Source: Nipponacmea schrenckii (taxonomy: Eukaryota; Mollusca; Gastropoda; Lottiidae). From it: a stretch of DNA of 64,000 bases. How positions within the stretch are numbered: position 1 is the first letter of the stretch; each line of letters begins with the position of its first letter. The stretch spans positions 19,206,317-19,270,316 of the forward strand of contig CM060202.1 of assembly GCA_030562195.1 (NCBI GenBank). Direction: 5' to 3'. Positions 54,401-64,000 of the stretch are shown here, in pieces. The notes beneath the pieces are model-generated. The model worked only from the letters and a program-made list of their open reading frames with translations, searched no databases and was not told where the DNA came from. A program made the position numbers and the translations under genes.

Positions 54401-57400
54401 TACGATAATCTATCTAACATTGCAGCTCCTACAGAAACCAGTAAATCTTTCGATACAGGTTAATATTGTTTATTTGTCTCTCATTTTCATCATATTCTTT
54501 ATTAAAGGACAATTAAAGGCTTTTTACCAAGTGTGTAAATGTGAAAGGGGATGAAAAAAAAGAAAACGCTGATAGGCCTACTGTTAGTTTCGCGGAAAAT
54601 GCTCACGAAATGGTACCCTTTGTTCCTGGCCCGACTCGCTGGCAAAACTAAGTATCAATCTGAGTTTGGGGAAGTTTCGGACTATTAACTGATATGAATA
54701 GCGAGATGTGATATGAGAGACAAACAGCTCATCATTTCTGTCATATCATCAGATAAGTGGATTGACAACAAACCAATCAAACTCACCTCAAGCCATTTTC
54801 ATCGAGTTTCGGGTCAAAGTTGAAATAATAAGAGATTCATATTCGGCGTGAAGCTTGTGATGAGTGGGAATAACATGCCTATAAGCAAGTTTAGATGAGA
54901 ATATTATTTAGGCTGAACTTGATTACTTCACCAAATCGATGAATTTAACTCTTTCAGTGTCGCATGTCTTAAACATGTTTCTGAACCAAGTTGTATTTTA
55001 ATTGACACTTATAATTACTTAAACCGTTACTTTAAAAATATTTGCCAGCGGATGTTAAAAACTTTGATTACGGCATCAATTTGTTAAAATATATCAAAAA
55101 ATCTTAGATATTATGCGGTTGATGTACAGAATGTGGATAATTCCAATTACGTTGTAACATTCCGTCTTAGTTATCCTAATTATAGAGCTTATTTGTCACA
55201 TCTTTCATCGTTATGTTTAATACTTGCTTTATATAACTATTTTATGTCCTCAGGAAAAATTGAAACTCATATCTCAATCGTTTTGAATCATATTTCAGTC
55301 CTGTAAAAACAAATCTCAGTCGTTTTAAATCAATCGTGTAAAAACAAATTTCAGTCGTTTAAAAACGAATCTCAGTCGTTTAAAAACAAATCTCAGTCGT
55401 TTAAAAACCAATCTCAGTCGTTTGGAATCATATTTCAGTCATGTAAAAATAAATCTCATTCGTTTGGAATCATATTTCAGTCGTATAAAAAAATCTCAGT
55501 TGTTTGGAATCATATTTCAGTCATGTAAGAACAAAATTTAGTCGTTTGGAATCATATTTCAGTCGTATAAAATAAAATCTCATTCGTTTGGAATCATATT
55601 TTAGTTGTGTAAAAAAAAAATCTCAATCGTTTTGAATCATATTTCTGTCGTGTAAGAACAAATCTCAGTCGTTTGGAATCATATTTCAGTCATGTAAAAA
55701 CAAATCTCAGTCGTTTGGAATCATATTTCAGTCGTGTAAAAACAAATCTCAGTCGTTTGGAATCATATTTCAGTCGTGTAAAAACAAATCTCAGTCGTTT
55801 GGGATCATATTTCAGTCCCGTAAAAATAAATCTTTGTCGTTTGGAATCATATTTCAGTCGTGTAAAAATAAATCTTAGTCGTTTGGAATCAGATTTCAGT
55901 CGTGTAAAAATAAATCTTAGTCGTTTGGAATCAGATTTCAGTCGTGTAAAAATAAATCTTAGTCGTTTGGAATCAGATTTCAGTCGTGTAAAAATAAATC
56001 TTAGTCGTTTGGAATCAGATTTCAGTCGTGTAAAAATAAATCTTAGTCGTTTGGAATCAGATTTCAGTCATATAAAAACAAATCCCAGTCGTTTGGAATC
56101 ATATTTCAGTCATGTAAAAACAAATCTCAGTCGTTTGGAATCATATTTCAGTCATGTAAAACAAATCTCAGTCGTTTGGAATCATATTTCAGTCGTGTAA
56201 AAACAAATCTGAGTCGTTTGGGATCATATTTCAGTCCTGTAAAAATAAATCTTAGTCGTTTAGAATCATATTTCAGTCGTGTAAAAAAAATCTCAGTCGT
56301 TTAGAATCATATTTCAGTCATGTAAAAACAAATATCAGTCGTTTGGAATCATATTTCAGTCGTGTAAAAACAAATCTCAGTCGTTTGGAATCATATTTCA
56401 GTCGTGTAAAAACAAATCTCAGTCGTTTGGAATCATATTTCAGTCGTGTAAAAACAAATCTCAGTCGTTTGGAACCATATTTCAGTCGTGTAAAAACAAA
56501 TCTCAATCGTTTAAAATCCTATGAAATAAAAATAAAACCTCGATCTTCCAAAAACTGAAATCTCGATGTGCAACTATGGAAATCTCGATGTGCAAAAGCT
56601 GAAATCTCAATCGAGTAAAATCGTGTGCAAATAAATCGCAATCGTGTAAAAACAAATCTCAGTTGTAAAAGATGAAATCTCAATTGTCTAGAAATCGTGT
56701 AAAATCAAATCTTAATCATGTAAAATGATATGTCAATCATGAAAGACCATATTTATATTGTGAGAAATTAGCTTCAAGTTAATGTCTCGAGTTTCTCTCA
56801 ACCTCTGGACTACTTCGAGTTATTAAAGATTAAATTACGGTATCAGAGTTCATTCATAATTCTATTCATATTGTCTGGTGTATTGAAATGTACCATGTGG
56901 TGCTGTGATAGTGCTTTAATTCATATCTGTAGACATAAATCAATAATCACCTTTACAGATTCTATTAACCTTAGATAATTATCAACTTTTAACATGCTCT
57001 TGAACTCATACGCTCGTTGAATGCACTCCCCGCACGTTTCTGTGATTTTTCTGAGCGATAAAGATGTACTTACGCGTCTTGAATGATGGAATTCGTGCCT
57101 GCTTGGTATTCAAACCGTTTCAGCGCTTTTGAGTAAAGGATTAAAGATATAGTATGTTTGCTAAACCTTCTTATCTACTCAATGTCATTCTACGATTGTA
57201 TCCGTCAATACCATTGCATTTTAGATGTATTTACCTAACTCACTCACCTATGTCACCTAGACAATTTGTTTAAAACATAGCACAAATTTGGGAAAGCAAC
57301 AAAAAGTGGAAATAACTTAGTGGCTTTCTGAGAAAGGTTTTTATTATTGCACATGGAAATGGCCCAAGCGTTATGTGTATGTCGTTATTTGATCTCTACC

Positions 57401-58335
57401 AACCAACTCTGGTACAGCGAATTTAATAAGTTGGTGATGGAAACACCCAGTCAGGGGAAGTTAATAGACATTTTTGACAACACACATGCCATGGACAAGA
57501 AACTTTATCAAATAAATAGAATATCGCCTGGTCGCCTGTCTGTCTATGGTATGATTTCCTCCAGTTCGTCTGGATATCTTTTAATCCGATTGATTTCTGT
57601 CATGTCCAATTCTATTTATAAGCCTTCAGATTCTATTTTCATGTGATAATTCAATGTTTTAAAACGGCTTAAATTTCATCTCAATTCAATTTTAAGACAG
57701 AGAGTTTTTCAGACGTCACATTGATACATTAAATAATTGAAACATTACCTCGTGGTAACGTGATTTTACGAGATATTAGATATAAGGTCACGTTGACATG
57801 ACAGATCGTCTGATCTAATTAGAAAGATATTCAAACTTCATTTCCAACTTGAACAAATTGAAAGAAGTTAAAAGCATGTCGTCTACATTCTCGACACCAT
57901 GACGCGTTTCTCTATATTCTTTTTAAAACACCTTTATTTTCTATTAAAATTAACAAATTTATATCCGAGAATTATGTAGAATTCACGACAGAATACCCGT
58001 TCTTAGCTTACATTAGCCTAATCTTTGAGTGGGTGACTATGGAAACTTGGTTACTGTTGTGTAATTAAAAAGCCCCGGTCATCAATATATACCTTATTTC
58101 TAGGCCAAAACGGCTTTAATTTAAATGAACAGTTACCTCCCTTGTTTTAGCCTAATGAAAATTTTAGTGTATTACCTACAATAAAAAAAATCAAAAAATC
58201 TTTGCAATCCCTATAGAGTGCGTTAAAAGGTGTAAAAGGGGTCATTACTTAATAGATTAAATAATTCATAATTTTATTTTTTTTCAGCAAATTATGGTCT
58301 TTGGGCAGATTGGTGGTCTTATGAAGGTATATCAG
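39485..58335 (+). CDS. Secreted carbonic anhydrase-related protein (CA10/11-like), first two coding exons; continues right
   Basis: Exon 1 (39485-39554) encodes Met plus 22 residues that form a signal peptide (hydrophobic core WIPFVLLSL) and ends in a perfect donor, CAG|GTAAGT. Exon 2 (58288-58335, acceptor tttttttcag) reads NYGLWADWWSYEGIS and also ends CAG|GTAAGT. Both junctions are phase 1, so they join in frame across an 18.7-kb intron. The W-x-x-WWSYEGISG motif matches the N-terminal start of the alpha-carbonic anhydrase fold in secreted CA-related proteins, where PxxWG normally follows; exon 3, with the bulk of the domain, lies beyond the window. In CARPs the zinc-binding histidines are typically lost, but that part is not visible. 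Known members act at the synaptic or cell surface (neurexin partners in vertebrates). It could be a catalytic alpha-CA instead. The long first introns resemble those of vertebrate CA10. The intron carries many repeats, listed separately. Confidence 0.62.
40176..41577. repeat. 49-bp minisatellite, about 26 copies, interrupted once
   Basis: The unit combines 'acctatattggtcagatctc', 'accttgagttgttaaacttg' and 'taacctaaa'. It shows alternate forms (ttatacctg/taaacttg; aaaacc/ataacc). The array is interrupted at about 40415-40537 by an inserted sequence with an ATT microsatellite. Confidence 0.95.
40415..40537 (+). mobile_element. Short retroelement tail with (ATT)n inside the 49-bp array
   Basis: 'gcgctatataaatttagtg' followed by about nine ATT repeats breaks the array. 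A 'gcgctatataaat' plus (ATT)n end is a common SINE/LINE 3' terminus in invertebrates. Confidence 0.5.
41578..44567. other. Intron sequence of the CARP-like gene
   Basis: No exon recognised. It contains a SINE family A copy at about 42065-42215 and an A-run near 42020-42033. Confidence 0.4.
42065..42215 (+). mobile_element. SINE-like element (family A), second copy
   Basis: It shares 'gcacgttaaagatccc', 'ggcagttggaaatc' and 'ctgtcctggcaaaatttc' with 6960-7020. It begins 'gggacaataaaccgaggccc' and its tail is cut short. Confidence 0.6.
44568..44905. mobile_element. TTAA-type MITE, copy 4 (best preserved left arm)
   Basis: TTAA (44568-44571) is followed by AGGGATACTGTGTCTTAGC, then 'ttctcaagaatggtcaatat' and 'atgaacttacctggt'. 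Internal inverted 'aaaaacgcttaatc' and 'taagcggttt'. The right arm has 'caggtatatttactgatgaa' and 'ggccaagttt', ending near 'aagaccttta'. Used as family reference. Confidence 0.75.
44906..50500. other. Intron sequence of the CARP-like gene
   Basis: No exon recognised. A short tandem run of 'acatacctaca/acataccaaca' (about 11-12 bp unit) occupies roughly 45790-45920. An open frame at 48335-48472 reaches a GTACGT donor but has no recognisable protein. Confidence 0.4.
45790..45920. repeat. Short tandem repeat of about 12 bp
   Basis: Runs of 'caacatacctacaacatacc' with spaced variants, about ten imperfect copies, G-free on this strand. Confidence 0.7.
50505..51020. repeat. 65-67-bp minisatellite, about 7 copies
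   Basis: The unit contains 'ttaccgggttatattacttc', 'tatcaaaaaggttaccaact' and 'atatagtttctagcagctaa'. The central copies (50590-50870) are almost identical and the edges are diverged. Confidence 0.93.
51021..52020. other. Intron sequence of the CARP-like gene
   Basis: No gene or repeat recognised. Confidence 0.35.
52030..52625. repeat. 35-bp minisatellite with TGACGT motifs, about 16 copies
   Basis: The unit has 'gtgatgacgtatcctttgtt' then 'gtataaaagttac'. Length varies from 33 to 43 (some units have an extra 'acagtata'). About nine copies keep TGACGT, a CREB/ATF half site. Confidence 0.92.
52626..55259. other. Intron sequence of the CARP-like gene
   Basis: No exon recognised. A small imperfect repeat of 'gcccgtataactgtgaccat' type is at 54140-54235; open frames there are artefacts. 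Confidence 0.35.
55265..56525. repeat. 42-bp minisatellite (dimer of two 21-bp halves), about 29 copies
   Basis: The unit is 'cagtcgtttggaatcatatt' plus t, then 'cagtcgtgtaaaaacaaatc' plus t. Each half begins CAGTCGT. Blocks of variant units (for example 'atcagatttcagtcgtgtaa' with 'ataaatctta', five in a row at 55880-56060) show block amplification. Degenerate half units continue to about 56740. It creates a 175-codon open frame that is an artefact of the 14-codon period. Confidence 0.95.
56741..58287. other. End of the first CARP intron
   Basis: No repeat array. The open frame at 57347-57646 has no family resemblance or supporting splice sites. Confidence 0.35.
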
Positions 58336-60384
58336 GTAAGTCCAGATACTTTATTTTCTTATTCGACTTATTCATTTCATACTTCAAACTGTACAATCTC
58401 TCGACTGATTTTCCTTTCTTGTTGTTACTGCCTGTAATAAATATATATGCACATAATTGACAATTCTTGTTCCATCGATTTTTGACTTTTTGGATTAAAT
58501 AACAGCTCGAAAAATTCTTCGTGTTAACTTTGAAACAACTATCATTCAGCTCTTCTCACCTTCCTTTTGATTTCTTGTAGGCCTATTAAATTTCTTTTTT
58601 TTTTCTGTACATCGATGCCATTTATAATTCTCGAGTGTTTTGTACTCTCGCGAGATATGTTACTGGCGAGAATAAACGAGATAATGTCGTGACGACTAAT
58701 AATTATGGTGTAATATCGTGGTGTTTTTATAACGCTTGTTTCTTTATAATTATAGTTCTTTATGTTGGCTATTTTGTCGCGAACTAAATATATATTGGAC
58801 TCTTTTTAGACATATTTTAGGTATAATGGGATTAAAAAAAGTAAAAAAAGGCTTGGGGCTCGGGGAAACAGAAGAAACTTTATTCAAGATAACTCTACTT
58901 ACGTTTAGGGTATAAACTTATAGAAGTTTGACATGCTCGCTAAAACTAGCCAATTCCCTCTAAAGAGGCACACAAATCTTTAACGTTGTCCGTGATAGTA
59001 GGCCTACATGGATGTCATAGATAAACTTTCAAATAGCGATAAACTTAATATTTGATAAACTTTGTCTCAGAAATAACATTCAATCTCTCCACAATTCTGG
59101 TTTTCAAAGTTTCTAACTCGAAACTTGAATCTATACATCTTTCTGATTTCTATTTTTAATCTGGGACAGTCTCTTTAAACAAGTGTGTCCTGAGAGGATT
59201 GATCTTAATAACAAAAGAAAACACGGAAACTAATCATCATGTGACCTCGACATTCCTACTATAATCAAGTATTGTATAGGTTGAATTAATAACGACCTAA
59301 TCTACACGACCCCGCTTCCAGTGTATTATATTTCTCTCTGATACACCTAGCCTCAAATCTGACTATTATTATACAAGACAATCTAATTGAGTGGATTGTA
59401 TTATTGTAATAGAACTATTGAATCATTGTAGACAATCTTTACTAATTCAATATTATAGTTCCACATAATGGTCTTCTTGTCTCATCTTCTTAACGCCTTC
59501 AATTTCCAACTTCTTTCACATCTAACTGCTTTTATTCTTTATCCTTCTTCGTCATTGTGTAGGCTTCAAAAGATACCAACGTCCGGTAGCGGATTCAGAA
59601 AGGTCGGGTTTAAGGACATGAAGAAATTACGATTTACAGTGTAAAGTGTAAAGGATTGTTGGCAGTGTTAACGAATAACAAGTCAGAGTAGCTCAGTTTT
59701 ATTCAAGACGTTGCATATATCGGACATGTGCTTGGCGCAATAACTTATATCTGTGTTCCAAATGGGTTCTATGAATGAAAGTAAATTTGCAATTTTTATA
59801 AATCCATTATTAAGTATATAATCCTTTAGCGACATTAAAGTGTAGGAAGCACGTGAATAATGAACACAGTTTTTATGGTATACTACTCCTCAATTTAATA
59901 ACAATAATACAAAACGTTTCAACAATTACACTGCTTCATTAATCATTAAATTCTGACGTATTTCGGAAACCACAGATTTAATGGTTTGGGTATTATTGGC
60001 TATACACAAGTTAAAGAGTATACTTACATTGAAACTAGATAAGTGTCATCTTATTCAATAGCGTGTTTATTAACCTGTTTTCAGATTCTTTTAAGAGCAG
60101 AAAAAATGTAGCTAAGCACAATATGAGGCCAAATTATATATTCTGAAAGAGATATACCCTATAATTTGTTAGCGTACAGAGTAAATCAATCACCTTGGGA
60201 GTTCGCTGATCAAGAGTGGTCAATCCCAATTTACATTTTCCACATCGCTTATATTATCACTAATGGAAATTAGGCAAATAATCTCTCACAAATGCTTTTT
60301 GAAAACAGTAAAACTACCGTATCCAATCTACAAGAATGCGAAGGTCCGGTTTTTCGCTTTAACCACCTTGAGCAACACTATAAT

Positions 60385-60480
60385 TTGCCAAGGACCAGCT
60401 TGTAGAAAGGATCCCTGTCACGGCGGACTTATGAACCTAAGTTGTTATCCTTGTAAAATATAGTTGTTTCTTTCTTTCTT
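60385..60480 (+). mobile_element. SINE family B, 3' part
   Basis: 'gccaaggaccagcttgtaga', 'aaggatccctgtcacggcgg' and 'acttatgaacctaag' run into a 'tttctttctttcttta' tail. It matches 63645-63735 at about nine bases in ten. Confidence 0.75.
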
Positions 60481-63429
60481 TATAATCGCTGTCATTGTTC
60501 TGTACCTTTAGCCACATAATGATAAAATCAAAACGGCGACGTAAACTATACTGCTATAACGATGATATCAACTATTCCAAGAATAAAATCAGAAGAGGTT
60601 AAAGGGTACTTGAGATGTTAACTTAGTTCCTACTTTGTATCAGAAGTACACTGATTTCTCCATTGAAATACAATTGATATCAGAACAAGTCGTCTTCAAG
60701 TCTCAACAATACTGTTCAAGCCGGGTTGTGAATAATATGGACAAACCACTGGAAATGATCAATGGAAATTAACTTTTGGTTCAATATCACATCAAGATTA
60801 TGATTTTTTGGTGATTGAATATAATTAAAAACAAGGCATTCGGTTACTGCTCGGCTACTTCCGTAAATTTCCGTTACTTAACAGACAAAATTCGATCACG
60901 ATGGGCCGTGTGATAAGGCTGTAGTTTGGATAATTTTTGTTAAAATACAGCAATAAGACTTCTGCTTCGATGTTCGTGTATCAGCTAACATATTTACCAA
61001 CCGGATTACTTGAAATTAGATATTCATCCATATACCATAGTAAATGATGAACTTTCTGACAGTATAGGTTCCTATAGTTTTCATCTCCGTTTAAAGTTTT
61101 ACCGAACTTTACAAAATGATTATCACAAAAGTTTTTTCGACTTGCTTCCATTTGCAAAAAGTATAGCTTAAACCATATCCATTTGATATATCATCTAATC
61201 ATTATTCAAAATTCTCAGCGTTTTTCATAGTGCAGAACTTCTAAGCACACCGATTCCTTTCGGTTGCCCGTATAGTGAAGAATTTCTTCGCGCAGCGATT
61301 ATCAAACAAAAGTTTATTTCACTTATTGTGATATCACTCCAATTATTGCATCTTTTTATATGTGAAAAGTAAACTATCACTAAGTGCAGTCTTGCTAACA
61401 AAATACAGAAAAGTTAATAGACAATTTCCTCTTTCAGGTCGAATTGAAACCCTGTCGTCTCTATCTCCAATGGGTTTTAATTGGTTTTCTTGAACCGATT
61501 TAAAGGCACCCCGGAGATCAAACCATTCTCATTGATTTTTCGTTTCATCTTTGAAAAAACTTCTTTTGTAAACATTTATAATAGACTTAAAAAGCTGTTG
61601 ATACTCTTGGCGAGTGCAATAAATAAACAGACCCTTTTCCACTGTTATTTATATTCGGTTCATAATATACACAAATCAGTCTTTTATCTTCACAGATATA
61701 TTCATTGATTCCTTAATATAAGAATTCTTAAATGAAAATTGAAATAACGGTTGAAATGTTATCATAAGATTTTAATGATGGAATTGTTCCGTATATTGAG
61801 TTGTTGCGGTTCGGTCGACAGAAATATGGCACTATTTTATTACTATTATTCAGAATTAGACTTATACAATTCAATCAAAACAAAATGAAGAGATAAGTAA
61901 GAGTTGTGGTCATTATCAAGTTTATACCTGCAATTGATTTTTGAAGCTTGCCATTTCATTTGTTCAAAATATAATTCTTGTCCATTAACACAAGTCTTTT
62001 CATTCCCATTATGCATCTGATTTCCGGCACCTATTTCCGGTTTGTAAGTAAAATTCAAACTTAAACGTGTTCAGGTTCGTCGAATTGATGATGAATGCAA
62101 GAAAATGAATAGTATAATAGTGATGTAAATGTTTGAAAGAAAAACATTGATTGAACAAGGTATGAAGATGTAAAAAGCTAATAGATCTTTATAAGATCAA
62201 GTCATGAAGATGCTATCAAGCTTTCTATAATGTGTTTTAGTCTCGTAAAATATCCATTAAACATTTTTCTGGACCTCCTTCTATAAAAATATAAGAATCC
62301 CTAGAATTAACTTTTCTCGTATTGTTTTAACAAAAATCTAAAATTTTTACGAAGAACTATTAAGTTATTTTTTTTCTACTTCTATAAAAGGTTTGGATAA
62401 TGTTTAGTGGCTTTGGTATGTTTATCATATATGGCAAAGGCCTAACTTTCGTGATGATCGGAAAAAGTTTTCACCGAAATCCATTCAAAATGTGATGCAT
62501 TGTCTTCATTTTGGTTTCTGACGACCAACATCTTGCAGAATGTTGAAGTTATTATTTTTGTTTGGAAGTGTCAAGTATATTCTCAAATCCAACTCTAATT
62601 AATGTTTTTTGAAAGTGTAAGTGTAAGTAAGTCGATGTAGCTGGTGTATTCTAAATTCGTATACCTAAAAATAAAATTCAGAAAATATTTCACTGAGTTA
62701 AAGTAGCGTAAGGGCGGTGGGTGTGACGAAAATCAAGAATTTAGAAGCTTATTACCACCGACTGCATGATTGCAGATTCGGATGCGAATACAGCAGACTA
62801 CTTCTGTATAAGCAATTTATTTGTTTAACGGACATATTCTACAATACATTATCCAGCTGATAGTCGTATACCGTGAAGAGTTTTAAGCTGTGGAATCAAT
62901 TGATACATGTATTACCTTCACTAGTTTACTTCTTCACTATAAAGGAACAATCTGTATCTGATAGTCTTCTCCTAGTCAATGAACATGGTATTAGTATGTT
63001 AAACCAACCATGTGAACATTGCTATTAACATTGATTTTATTTTCTATTACATTATTGATATAGAACCTACAGCTAAAGTACAAGATAATTACAAACAATG
63101 CTTTAGTAATCCTGATCATTTACAAAGCGTAGAAAGTTTAATCACCAGGCACTATGAATGAATGTAAGAGACAACCACTCTACAGTGATTCCAACTTAGG
63201 CTCATGAGAATGTTTTCTATAAGCTGGACCCGAAGCAAACTTATTGACCTTATTATTTTTCCGATTATCTTTACCCATTTACCCAGGGCCCCTTTCCACA
63301 GAATATTTTAGCATTTTTTTATAATTGTGGTATTTTTTAATTTAAAATTTTACACTTACGACCCTACCCTGTATTTCCATCCTATACCAGAAAACTAGCT
63401 CTACGACTCTCTTCTAAACCAGCAATAAC

Positions 63430-63740
63430 TGGGCTGGATTCAGTGGAGTGAATCATTCACTCACATATCACACGATAGGGACACCTGCTAATCCACTTCA
63501 ACGGACAACGTCTCTAGAAGGGGCAATACGGCAGCTAAGTGTGAAAGTCCGATGACCTTGAATAAGTCATCTTCACTCACAATTCCAGCCCACCCAGCTG
63601 TAAATGGGAACGGATAATCCGGGAAAGATCAATGCCAAGAGGTTTGGCCAAGGACCAGCTGGTAGAAAGGATCCTTGTCATGGCGGACTTGTGAACCTAA
63701 GCTGTTATCCTTTTAAATATAGTTGTTTCTTTCTTTCATT
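63430..63740 (+). mobile_element. SINE family B, longer copy
   Basis: The 3' part matches 60385-60480. The body contains 'cacccagctgtaaatgggaa', a motif common in invertebrate SINEs, and 'gacctt...aagtcatc'. It ends in a 'tttctttctttcattt' tail. The 5' start is uncertain and no clear A/B box was found. Confidence 0.6.
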
Positions 63741-64000
63741 TAACCTTGTACCAAATGCATACACGCACATCCGCCGTCATCTTGGAGGCCCTAAAAACCA
63801 AGATATACAATGTCCATTAACCGTTTACAAAGTAACAGGACAATGATCTGCTGAAACGAATTGAACGTTACCTACCTTTCTATACCCAAGTATACTTTAA
63901 GAATCTAACAAAATTCCGAATAATGCCCCTTATAGTCGTTTTACTTTACCTCAATTAGAGATAATAAATATACCTCACCAAATTCTTGTTTGCTCTTCAA

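Larger units (their letters stand above)
58336..64000. other. Second intron of the CARP-like gene (to window edge)
   Basis: I looked for an acceptor followed by the expected GPxxWG coding sequence and did not find one. Contains SINE family B copies at about 60385-60480 and 63430-63740. Confidence 0.4.

Noticed and set aside
55673..56558. 175-codon repeat protein with 'YFSRVKTNLSRLES'
   Set aside because: Produced by the 42-bp (14-codon) period; also open on the reverse strand.
57347..57646. 99-codon plus-strand open frame in the CARP intron
   Set aside because: No recognisable motif, weak start context and no splice sites at its ends; compatible with chance.

Overview
This is eukaryotic nuclear DNA. 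It is AT-rich, its genes are split by GT-AG introns, its spacers are long and it is full of tandem and dispersed repeats. The gene sequences and repeat types (tRNA-like SINEs, TIR elements, hundreds of minisatellite units) suggest a marine lophotrochozoan, most likely a gastropod mollusc. The phylum is an inference; no ribosomal or mitochondrial marker is present.

Layout, left to right. (1) 26-2725, + strand: the 3' part of RBX1, the RING subunit of cullin ubiquitin ligases, with a 38-bp minisatellite in its last intron. (2) 3823-6294, - strand: a five-exon gene for an unrecognised 211-residue multi-pass membrane protein, with a TTAA-flanked MITE in its last intron. (3) 9581-24786, + strand: a complete 16-exon ubinuclein gene (histone H3.3 chaperone HIRA complex). 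Three of its introns carry large arrays: a 75-bp array made of its own intron/exon-4 boundary, a 283-bp array of a tRNA-like SINE, and a 21-bp array of about 100 copies. (4) 25.7-28.75 kb: a 48-bp array and a 2.2-kb TIR-bounded element built of 161-bp units. (5) 29889-31648, - strand: a complete three-exon beta-tubulin gene with a TATA box. (6) 39485 to beyond the right edge, + strand: the first two coding exons of a secreted protein resembling a carbonic anhydrase-related protein (CA10/11 type), separated by an 18.7-kb intron holding several minisatellites, MITEs and SINEs.

The genes are unrelated in function and form no cluster. Tandem arrays fill about a fifth of the window.

The most unusual feature is in ubinuclein. 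The acceptor site and first 48 coding bases of exon 4 have been amplified about 20 times. Seven consecutive 3'-most copies are exactly 75 bp and in frame, so the gene offers a ladder of alternative acceptors that could insert 0 to 6 extra 25-residue repeats into the conserved HIRA-binding region.
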